Of a DNA stretch of 64,000 nt, positions 48,301-57,161 are shown one piece after another. The position numbers were made by a program, and so were the translations under genes. How positions within the stretch are numbered: position 1 is the stretch's first letter; each line of letters begins with the position of its first letter. Below the pieces are notes generated by a model. That model was not told the DNA's origin. It ran no database searches and saw only the letters and a program-made list of their open reading frames with translations. This DNA comes from JALOKP01 sp963800865 (lineage in GTDB: Bacteria; Acidobacteriota; Polarisedimenticolia; J045): NCBI GenBank assembly GCA_963800865.1, contig CAWDCL010000004.1, forward strand, positions 1 through 64,000, in the 5' to 3' direction.

Positions 48301-50317
48301 TTCCGGAATGCGACGGTGCGACAGGAGCGCTTCGTTGTCGCCGGGCCGCGCACGGTGATCGCCGAGGTCTGCGACGAGCTGGGCCTGACGGCCCGCGCCT
48401 CGGTCGCGCTGGACGTGCGGTTCGAGCCCGACCCCGGCGAGCCGGTCCCCACGCACCCGCCCTACCGCGTGCCGATCGGGTCCTCGTCGGTCGATGCAGC
48501 GATCGATCAGGTTCGGCCGCAGGTGTTCTCGATCGACTGGGACCGCGGCGCCCTCACGCGCACCGATCTGACGACCGGACTTTCCGACCGGCGGATCGTG
48601 CTCGACACGGCGCCCATGACCTACGGGCTCTCCGCCGACGGCGCGGCGCTCCTGGTGGTCGGCGACGAGTACGGGCCGGACTACAACAGCCCGCGGGTCG
48701 TCTCCACGATCGATCGAGCGTCCGGAACGAAGGTCGCGGCGATCCGGCTCCCCGTGATTCCCTACCCGATCGCCGTGGCGAGCGCGCGCCTGATGTTCGG
48801 GGTCGCCCAGACCCCGAACGGCCGACGGCTCCAAGCGTACGATCCGGCGACGGGCGAGTTGATCGCCGAAACGGCCGACCTCCCGCCCGGCGACGTCGAC
48901 GGCCTGGCGGCGACTCCCGCGGGCGATCGGCTGTATCTGCAGGGTGAGACGGCGATCCTGCGCTACGACCTCACCGCCGAGCGGACCCTGGTGCGCACGG
49001 CCTCGTGCGGGCAGACCCTTGCAGGACTGGGGGGCCGGCCTCTGGCTCGCTCCGGACGCGTCGCTGCTCCTGGCCGATCCGGGCGACCTGTTCCGGCTGT
49101 CCGACGATCCCGGGCGCGACCTCGAGCTGGTCGGCTCGCTCGACTCGACGGAGTCCAGCCAGCGCCGGGTCGAGGCGGTCGCATGGGACCTTCCGAACGG
49201 CGAATTCCACCTGCTCCGCGGCGAGTACTCGCGCTGGATGCAGGTCCGGATCGAGGATCTGCAGGTGCTGGGGAGCGCTTCCGTCTACGACCGGACGCGC
49301 ACGCTCGGCAAGCACGGCAAGACGCTGTCGTTCGCGCGCTATTCGTACTACGGTGACCCGCCGCAGGCGGTCATCATCGAGCAGCAGCACGTGAACCACT
49401 CCCCGCGCGCCGACGCCGGGCCCGACCAGGCGGTCGAGTGCAGCGCCGCGGGAGCGGCGCGCGTGACGCTGGACGGCAGCGGTTCGTCGGACGGCGACTC
49501 GACACCGGGGACCGCGGACGACATCACGGCCTACGCCTGGTCGGAAGCGGGCGAGACGTTCGCCGAGACGGCCCGCGCGGAGCGGGACCTCGCGCTCGGC
49601 GAGCACCGGCTGCGGCTGGTCGTGACGGACGCCGATGCCGTGACCGACGACGACGAGGTCCGCATCGAGGTCCAGGACAGCGCGGGCCCCGCGACTCGCA
49701 TCGACTTCCCCGCATCCGGGCAGTGTCTCGGTCCGAACGCTGTCCCCGTCCTGCCTCAGGGCACCGCGCAGGACGCCTGCACCGGGACCGAGCCGGCCGT
49801 GGCATTCGAGCCGGCGGGGCCGTTCACGGCGCACGGCGACTACACGCTGGTGGCGAGCTCCGTCGACCCGGCCGGAAACGCGAGCCGCGTCGAGTCGTCG
49901 TTCACGCTCGACCTCGTTGCGCCGCAGGTCGCGATCCTCGAGCCGGAGGACAGAAGCCGGCTCACGCTTCCGCTCGAGGTGCGCTTCGAGGCGACCGACA
50001 GCGACGGCGCCGCCGGCGAAGTCGTGCACGAGGTCGTCCTGCTCGACGGGTGCGTGGTCTGGGACGGGGCGACGTTCGGCGACGGCGACGGGCTGCTGTC
50101 GGACGAGACGCTCGCCGTCGACGAGGCGGCGCTGTGCGGCGTGGCCGCGCGCTGCGGGACGCGGGCCTGGAAGAACCCCGAGCTGGCCGTGACCGCGACC
50201 GACTGCGGCGGCAACGCGGGGCGCGCCGCGAGGAGGCTCCGGGGGGCATACGCTCTCGGCGACACCGCGTGCGGGTTGGTGCGGCGGCCGCCGGGGCTCC
50301 AGAACTCGACGCGCTGA
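39336..50317 (+). CDS. Giant secreted TSP3 / beta-propeller / PKD protein, copy 2 (frame-broken)
   Basis: Start at 39336 after GGGAGGGGAGAGAGC, as in copy 1; about 3,650 residues if frames are joined. Order: signal peptide, TSP3 loops and jelly-roll domain (39.4-40.35 kb, with many one-base insertions relative to copy 1), TSP3 block, then a second divergent copy of the Ig-like/jelly-roll/TSP3 set in a clean frame (40.33-42.15 kb). Next come six propeller units starting near 42.18, 43.40, 44.62, 45.92, 47.19 and 48.46 kb, with five PKD domains between them (43.08, 44.32, 45.60, 46.87, 48.14 kb), a period of about 1.27 kb. The C-terminal module (VECSAAGAARVTLDGSGSSD, FPASGQCLG, ACTGTEPAVAFEP) runs clean from 49.03 kb to TGA 50317. 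Breaks are fewer here than in copy 1 (for example near 46.11, 46.34, 47.03 and 49.02 kb). Confidence 0.7.
43070..48455 (+). repeat. Five tandem PKD + propeller coding units, about 1.27 kb each
   Basis: Each unit opens with N-x-P-P / PT-x-A motifs, then TLDASxSxDxE, RWDxxGDGxWDTPF, the PKD tail ending FxPDPG(E/T)P, then about 330 residues of repeated short strands with LDLATG-x-x-ERxF and LSPDxTRL. Units are diverged at the protein level, so they are old duplications rather than recent DNA repeats. Confidence 0.7.
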
Positions 50318-50330
50318 GGAGACGGGCGCG

Positions 50331-51485
50331 ATGGGCGAACCCAACGGGCGCGGGCGGCCGGCGACCCGCGCCGCGGCCTCGACGGCCGTCGCCCTTGCGC
50401 TCGCCCTTGCCCTCGCCGGCCCGGCCTGCTCGCGAGCCCCCGAGGCGCATCCCGCGACCCCGATCGTCCCGTCCACGGCGCCGAAGCATGCTCCCGCCGC
50501 ACGTGTTCCCGTGCCACGGCCCGTCGAACCGTCGCAGCTCCCGCTGCCGCAGCGCTGGACCGAGACGGAAGACAGGCCGCTGCCGCTCACCTTCGGCATC
50601 GATCTCGACCTCGTCGCCCCGCTCGGCGACGGACCGGCCAACGCTGCGGTCTACTTCCGGGACTTCGCGCAGGAGGAGGGAAGCCGGGCCGTCGAATGGG
50701 AGGAGGCGCTGACGCGGAAGGTCAGGCGCAGCGTGGCGGGCCAGGAGCGCTCGGTCCTTCCGCCGGACGACCCACTGCTGCTCGAAGCCGAACCGTGGGT
50801 CGACCAGGCCCGCATGCGCTTCTATCCCGACACCTGGCCGAACGCGCTTCTCGCACCCGGATCGCCGAACCTGCTGCAGCCGCTCCTGCTGGCCGAATCG
50901 TGGGTTGCGCGCAGCGGGACCCGGACCGACCCCGAAGCGGCCAGGGAGGATTGCCGGCGCGCGGTGCGGAGCGGCCGACTGCTGCTCCAGGACGACGTCA
51001 CGATCGCTCAGAACCTGGCCGGCGTCGCGTGCGTCCGGCTCGGTGCCGAGTGCTTCTACGAGGTCGCCCGCCGGGAGGGGGACACGAGCGGGATGCTCGT
51101 CGCGGAACGCGTCCTGCACGAAGCCCTCGGCCTGCGCGCGCGATCGGAATCGCGGCTCCACAAGCTCGAGCTCTCCGGCACCGTGGAGCGACGCTGGTGG
51201 GCGCCGTGGGAGAGGGTCACGATCTTCCCCGACCGGGACGTCGAGAGGGTCATTCGCATGGCAGGGCGCGACTCCTCACGCGCGCTGCGGCTCGAGGCCC
51301 AGCTCCGCCTGGCGATCGTCGCCCTGGCCGGGTCGTCCGGCCAGCGCGCACGGGCGCAGGGCGCGCTCGACGAGCTCGCGAAGGACCCTGACCCGCTTGT
51401 CGCCTCGTCGGCGATCGAGCTGCGCGGCGAGGTGGCGAAGGGCATGAACGGCCAGCGCGCCGTCTCGGACCTGGGGGGCAGGTGA
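50331..51485 (+). CDS. Lipoprotein of unknown function behind giant copy 2
   Basis: 384 residues. Lipoprotein signal with long Ala/Leu core ending GPACSRA. After a proline-rich linker (about 30-75) the protein is mostly helical: AAVYFRDFAQEEGSRAVEWE, QPLLLAESWVARSGTRTD, DCRRAVRSGRLLLQDDVTIA. The helix-turn-helix spacing suggests TPR-like repeats but none match the consensus well. It starts 13 bases after the giant gene stop, following GAGGAG, so it is probably co-transcribed with it. It may anchor or assist that protein at the envelope; this is context only. Confidence 0.7.
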   Translation: MGEPNGRGRPATRAAASTAVALALALALAGPACSRAPEAHPATPIVPSTAPKHAPAARVPVPRPVEPSQLPLPQRWTETEDRPLPLTFGIDLDLVAPLGDGPANAAVYFRDFAQEEGSRAVEWEEALTRKVRRSVAGQERSVLPPDDPLLLEAEPWVDQARMRFYPDTWPNALLAPGSPNLLQPLLLAESWVARSGTRTDPEAAREDCRRAVRSGRLLLQDDVTIAQNLAGVACVRLGAECFYEVARREGDTSGMLVAERVLHEALGLRARSESRLHKLELSGTVERRWWAPWERVTIFPDRDVERVIRMAGRDSSRALRLEAQLRLAIVALAGSSGQRARAQGALDELAKDPDPLVASSAIELRGEVAKGMNGQRAVSDLGGR

Positions 51486-51548
51486 CGGTGATGCTCTTCC
51501 CTCCTGCGGGACGGGAGGATGCAGCCGGGAATGCCGGCTTCGCGCGAT

Positions 51549-51989
51549 CTACCTGCGAGCGGACGCGTTCGAACGCCGCCCTGCCGCCTTGATCGGCGGG
51601 ACGGCGCCCGGTGAACCCTCCGCCGAGAGTCCCAGTCCCTCCGCGAGCATCGTGACCAGCAGCGTGTTCAGGCTGACCCCCTCCGCGGCCGCCAGGAGGC
51701 CAAGTCGTCGGTGAAGCGAGCGCGGCAACCGGAGGACCAGCTTCCCACTCGCCTCTTCGGGTGGCCGGGGCGGGGGGATGGAAAGACCTCGCTCCAGGCA
51801 GTCGTCGACCCAGGTCACCTGGGCCTGCCGAAGGCTTCGCAAGGCTGACGTGGGTGTTGCGCCGTGCGCCATGCAGCCCGGCCAATCCGGGACTTCCGCG
51901 ACGAACGGTTCGTGCGGCCCGATGCGCCACAGCAGGACCGGGTACTCCTGTCGCAGGTACTCCTCAGCGCTCGTCTTCATCCGCTTCAT
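51549..51989 (-). CDS. HicB-family antitoxin-like protein without a HicA partner
   Basis: 146 residues. The N-terminal HicB fold (YPVLLWRIGPHEPFVAEVPD, WPGCMAHGATPTSALRSLRQ) is followed by a ribbon-helix-helix DNA-binding tail (KLVLRLPRSLHRRLGLLAAA, EGVSLNTLLVTMLAEGLGL). HicB normally neutralises the HicA mRNA interferase encoded next to it. No HicA-like frame lies within several hundred bases on either side. GAGGAGGTACTC precedes the start; ATG 51980 is an alternative. It may act as an orphan regulator. Confidence 0.75.
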   Translation of the reverse strand: MKRMKTSAEEYLRQEYPVLLWRIGPHEPFVAEVPDWPGCMAHGATPTSALRSLRQAQVTWVDDCLERGLSIPPPRPPEEASGKLVLRLPRSLHRRLGLLAAAEGVSLNTLLVTMLAEGLGLSAEGSPGAVPPIKAAGRRSNASARR

Positions 51990-52205
51990 CGAGTACCTCC
52001 TCGAGGAGCGGCGATAATGATACTGCCTGCAGTACTACATTGCAGACGGCTGGGCCTGCGAGAGGGCGGCAGCGACCCCGCCACGGAGCGCGAGCGGCGG
52101 TTGCCTTCGCCGTCCTGTCGGCGGAGATACGAGATCGGCAGCGGCACCGGCGGTGCCGGCCGGAAACTCCCCCTGGGGTGCTCCGCTTCCCGGCGAGCGC
52201 CCCCC
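51990..52205. other. Short intergenic region with a possible hicB promoter
   Basis: On the minus strand TATCAT/CATTAT and an imperfect repeat CTGCA(n9)TGCAG lie about 25-60 bases upstream of the hicB start. Nothing else recognisable. Confidence 0.3.
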
Positions 52206-55200
52206 TCAGCGCCCGAAGTGCCCCCACGGCCCTGCGCCGTCCGGCCCGACGCCCTCCACGATCCAGCAGGCGAACGGCCCCTCGAACGGGTCCTGGAACG
52301 CCGTGTCGGTGTCGTCGTCGTCGAGCGCCGTGACGTCGACGAAGTTCTCGGCCGCCCGGCAGTCGGTCGCGCGCCAGACGCGGTAGCGCTGCGCCACGAC
52401 ATCGTCCTGGAAGCGCAGCATCGTGCGTCCCGCCCCGCGGTCGACCGCGGTGATCGCGATCTCCTCCGGCACCCCGCAGGCATGGATATCGCAGCCGACG
52501 AAGTCGCTGGTCAGCGACACGTCGTCGACCCACCACCCCGTGCCGGTGCCGTTGATGGAGCCGAGGCGGAAGCGCACCCGGACCGACTTCCCGGCGAAGG
52601 AGGTCAGGTCGACGCTGGTGCGAACCCAACCGCCGCTGCTCGCCGACCAGCACTTCCTCGCGTCGGTGCCGTTTCCGCAGGTGTGCGTGTACGGGCGCTC
52701 GGCGATGAAATCCTCGAGATCGGTCCAGCTCGCCCCGCCGTTGTCGCTGATCTCGACCATCCCGCCGCTCTTGCCGGGGGTCAGCTCGTAGCGCTGCCAG
52801 AAGGAGAGGGTCGCGATCCCCTCGGGCGCCAGCGGGTCCGTGAGCAGGACGACGTCCCGCTGCAGCGCGCGGTCGCTGGCGAAGTAGCTGTAGCGGCCGC
52901 CGGGGGTGTGGTTCTGGGTGGCGACGACGCGCCACTCGTCCGATCCGAACAGCGCCTGGTGGCTCCACCCCGGAGCCTCCGCTCCGGCGTGCTCGATCGA
53001 CTCGTCGTGCGCGTCGAGGCGGTGGTCGGACTCCAGCAGCTCGGTGAAGCCGTCCTGTCGCGTCGTGCAGGCCGGGCAGCCCATGCCGACGGTGAAGAGC
53101 GGCGTGGCCTGGCAGGAGACGCCGGCGCCGATCCGGACGCGGAAGGTGACCTGGGCCTGGCCGCCGGCCGGCAGCCATCCCGCCGCGCGCGGCGAATCGA
53201 GCACCGCGACGTCGGCCGCCGCCGAGAGGGCGACCCAGGCGTCCGGAGCGGCCTCGGAACCGATGTTCTCGATCGTGACGCCGAGATCCACGGTCTCGCC
53301 GATGTCGGGGACGCCGTCGGCGTCGCAGCCGGACGCGAGGTCGGAGACCGAGTGCACCTTGAGGCGCAGCCACGGCCCGTTCATCGGGATCACGTCGGTC
53401 GTCCCCTCGAAGGGCCGGTCGTCGTGGCCCGTCACCGTGATCTCCATCGGGCCGGGGTTCATCGGGGCCGGGTCGAAGTGCAGGACCGCCACGCCCGAGG
53501 CGTCGGTGTAGGCCGCGGCGAGCAGCCCCTCGTCCTTCTTCCGCGCGGCGACGAGGTCGCCCTGCACCGCCGCGCCCGCGCGCCGCACGGTCACGCTCAT
53601 CGAACCGCTTCCCGCCGGGACCTGGTGCGTCGTACGCCACATCCAGCGCACGCGGGGCGCGGGTCCACATCGTCAGCGACGGCTCGCCGAGCAGGTTGTA
53701 CATGTCGACGTAGTAGGCGACCGTTCCGGTGTTGCCGTAGTGGCTGTAGAGGTCGGCCTTCGCCCGGTTGTTGACGACGGCGATCGGCGGGGTCGAGTCC
53801 ATCGGGAACAGGTGGGTGTTCAGGCGGCGCTGGAAGTAGTCGTCCTCGTCCCAGTACGAGTTGTTGCTGGCGCCGAGGTAGGCGATCGCACCCTTGTGGG
53901 CCGAGCGCTGCCAGGTCTCGGCGAAGCACTCGGCATCCTGCAGCGAGCCGGTCACGCAGGCGTTGGCGATGACGAAGGGGTACATCCCGTCGTTGGTGTT
54001 GGCGCGCACGTCGGCGGTTTCGTAGCCGCCATGGCCCGTCGGCCCCTGCCACGAGTTGTTGCCGCCGTGTCCCGAGTAGTTGACGAACGCGCGGCCCTCG
54101 TTGATCGACGCCGCGATGTCGGAGGTGTCGGTGTCATAGGTGTTGTAGTGGCGGTCGCACGCGGGATAGCCGTGCGACCAGGCGGTCGCCGCATAGCCGT
54201 TCGGCCGGTAGAAGCTGTCGATGCACCAATCGTGCGTCGCCTCGATCATGCCGATGTAGCCGCTGTCCGCGGTTCCGACGAAACCGGTCTTCTTGATCCA
54301 GCCCGTGCTGGCGAACGTCGCGCGCTCGTACGCCAGGAGCTTGTCCACGACGTCGGTCGCCTGCTGCGCGGTGCGGACCGAGACGCGCGCGACCGCGATG
54401 TCGGCGAGGTAGTCGGACCCGGAGACGCAGGCGTACCAGTTGTCGGTGACCTGGCTGTTGCCGCCGCCGTTCCCCTGGTGGATCGGAGTGAAGTCGGTGT
54501 CGCCGACGAGCAGCAGGTGGCCGAGCCGCGGGGCGGTCCAGGTGTCGTACGCCTGCTGGACGACCTGCTTCACCTCGGCGTCGGTCGGCGTGCCGTCGGC
54601 GATCTGCGAGGTCTTCCGCGCGACCACCTTCCAGCCGGTCTTCTCCTTCCAGTCGAGGAAGGGCGCGATCGCGTCGTAGAACGCGTCGTTGACGATGACC
54701 AGCAGCCCCTCGGCGCCCGACGCGGCGTCGGTGCCGAGCGGCGCGCGGCTTTCGCAGGCCGGAGGGGCGGCGAGCGGCGGGTTCAGCGCGACGGTGGCGG
54801 TCATCGCGCGGCCGGCGCGGGTGTCGGGGCGTCCGATCGCGCAGGGGTCGCCGCCACGCGCCTCGACCACCAGCCGGCCGCGGGTCCAGAGGGAGAGCAG
54901 GCCCTGCGCCGGGTTGTAGGCCAGCGGCCGGATCTCGACGAGCACCAGCTCGCGGTCGCGGATGCGCACGCGGTCGACCACCTGGACCGGGTCCGCCGGG
55001 AAGAAGACGTTCGTCGCGTAGCGATCGCGGTCGAACGCGAACGCGGGCGCGGGAGCCGCGCTCTCGAGCTTCACCCGCGGCGGCTGGACCGGCCAGATCC
55101 GGCCCGGGAGGCCCCACGCCGCCAGCGAGCGCACCTCGTGCGCGCCGAGGACGTCGAGCCGGACGCGGACTTCGGCCCCCGGCGGAACCTCGATCAGCCG

Positions 55201-55491
55201 GCGGAGCACGGGGAGTTCGGGGCGGCCGAGGTCGCCCGACAGATCTCCTCCGTCGAACGAGAGCACCGAGAAGCCGCCGTCGGCGCTGTCTCTGATCGTG
55301 GCCCGGAGACCGGGCACCTCGACGATCGCGGTCGTGGCCTCGTGGGTCGCGGACTCCAGCCGGATCTCGACCGCGGTCCCGGCCGCATCGGGGAGGAGCG
55401 GGAGCCACTCCGCGGCGAGCGCGTATCCGGTGGAGAAGAAGAGGCAGATCGAGAGCGTGAGGCGGAAGGCCGCGAGGCACCACGCGTGCAT
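52206..55491 (-). CDS. Secreted C25 (gingipain-type) cysteine protease (one frame break)
   Basis: About 1,095 residues. Signal peptide 1-27. An N-terminal propeptide-like beta domain (VEVPGLRATI to PELPVLRRLIEVPPGAEV) matches the propeptide_C25 pattern. The catalytic domain spans about 265-620: GLLVIVNDAFYDAIAPFLDW, GHLLLVGDTDFTPIH, the catalytic His in YSGHGGNNSW (about 474) and the Cys in VIANACVTGS (about 513). A C25 C-terminal Ig domain (VPAGSGSMSVTVRRAGAAVQ) follows after a one-base shift near 53625. Then come a CARDB-like domain and a MAM/jelly-roll-like domain (WWVDDVSLTSDFVGCD). No type IX secretion signal is recognisable at the C-terminus. GGAGGAG precedes the start. Confidence 0.88.
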
Positions 55492-55707
55492 GGACGAACT
55501 CCTCCGGGCGGCCGGAATCGGCCGCAGCCCGTGTTCGTCCTTCTTACTGCATTACCGCCGACTCAACTGCCTAATTCGATCGTTGATACTCCGATCTCCG
55601 GCGCGAGCGCCGGGCTCTCGTCCGCGGCAGGGGCGGATCATGAGAGGCCGAGCCCCAGGTGCGGCGGCCGCGGGTGTCCAGGCGAGCGGGCCGCGTTTCC
55701 GCCCAGG
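55492..55707. other. Intergenic region with a GC hairpin
   Basis: An inverted repeat CCGGCGC/GCGCCGG at 55598-55613 lies downstream of the oxidoreductase gene and may end its transcript, although no T-tract follows. The AT-rich stretch 55540-55590 could hold the protease promoter. Confidence 0.3.
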
Positions 55708-56947
55708 TCAGACCCCGGCCCCCTCGGTGATCGTCTCGGCGATCCGGATCCCGCGCTTCTCCAGCTCCGCCGATGCACCACGCGTACGTCTCGCCGGCGA
55801 TGCAGTCCTCCGGCGGAAGGATGCCGCCCTGGCGGATCGTGCCGTTCGCCAGCAGCCGCGCCGCGAGCGCGACGGGGAAACCGGTGACGCGCGCCATCGA
55901 GGAGAAGCCGTCGCGCGGTTCGTCCCACATCCAGTACTCGATCTTCACGGGCTTGCCGTTCTTCACGCCGCGCACGGTGTTGTACATGACGCAGACGTCG
56001 CGGTCCCCCTCCTTCGCGCGCAGCCGCGGGACGATCAGGGCCAGCAGGACCTCGCGCGGGACGACGCGGGCGCCGCCGACGTCGACCGGGTCGAGATCGA
56101 GCAGGCCGCACTCCTTGAGCGTCTGCACCCCGTCCCAGTGGCCCGGCCAGCGCACGGTCTTCTCCGAGAAGTCCCGGAGCTGCGGCCGCGAGGTGATGAA
56201 GCTCGGCATGCCGGGCGTGACGGCGCACTCCAGCGGCTCGCTCTTCCCGAACTGCGTGAAGAGGAACTTCTCGCGGTCCGTCCCGGCGTCGACCTCGACG
56301 ACCGCGCCATCCTTGCGGACGAGCAGCCGGACCATGTACTCGCGCAGCACGTGGTCGAAGGCCCAGGTGATCATGTAGCGGAGCGGGCGCTTCGCAGCGA
56401 TCGACTTCTCGGGGATGCCGCCGACGCGCGCGACCGCGGAGGTGGCCTCGTCGAGCTTGCGGATCCCTTCGCCGACCGTGATGTTGCTCAGGCCCGGGGC
56501 GAAGCCCATGCCGTCGATGAACGGGACGCCGCGGGCGACCGCCTGCTCGTGGAGCCACTCGCCGTAGCGGGCCAGGGTCATCCCCGGCGGGACCTCCAGC
56601 CCTTCCGTCTCGTACTCGTCCGGCGTGCGGTGGTACTCCTCCAGCATGTCGACGATCGGCAGCCCGGCCTCGATCGCGGCCTGGACGATCCGGTAGCTCG
56701 TCTTCCGGTCCGGAAGCGCCAGCGCGCCGGCGTCGTAGCCTTTCATCGCGTCGCGGACGGCCTTCGCGTCGGAGACGTCGAGCGCGTGCGGCACGACGTT
56801 GCCGGCGCCGACCTGGCGGCGGGCCTTCTCGAGCGCATCGGTGCTGCGGCCGACGAGGCCGATCTGCTGGACCTTGGGGTCCTTCGCGAGGTCCCACGCC
56901 ACCGCCGTGCCGATCTTCCCGGAACCGCCGAACACGAGGATCTTCAT
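55708..56947 (-). CDS. Saccharopine-dehydrogenase-family oxidoreductase (one frame break near the end)
   Basis: About 413 residues. N-terminal Rossmann fold MKILVFGGSGKIGTAVAWDL with the GxGxxG-type loop, then LVGRSTDALEKARRQ. The middle has the family pattern FIDGMGFAPGLSNITVGEGI, and the C-terminal half has CVMYNTVRGVKNGKPVKIEY and GGILPPEDCIAGETY. One extra G near 55771 shifts the frame; the corrected end reads ELEKRGIRIAETITEGAGV and stops at 55708. The uncorrected frame runs on to 55571. Relatives act on saccharopine in lysine metabolism, on carboxynorspermidine, or on unknown substrates; no lysine genes are nearby. AGGAGG precedes the start. Confidence 0.85.
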
Positions 56948-57044
56948 GGCTGCCTCCTGGATGGCTTGAGATACCACAGAGCACGCGTGAACAACCGGGG
57001 AATTACTCGCTTTGCCAACCGCGTCAGCCAAGCGGGCTCGCCGA

Positions 57045-57074
57045 TTGACTTGCGCGAGCCGTCGCCGTTACGCT
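57045..57074 (+). promoter_or_regulatory. Probable sigma-70-type promoter
   Basis: TTGACT (57045-57050), an 18-base spacer and TACGCT (57069-57074), about 90 bases upstream of the first DUF3857 gene. The spacing matches that of the promoter at 61245. Confidence 0.45.
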
Positions 57075-57161
57075 GCGTGCGATGGGGGGAGAGCGCGCGA
57101 TTGCGCGCCGCATCCTCCCGCGGACGCTTCCTGGCAGACCTTCTCCCCGGAGGGATGTGCC

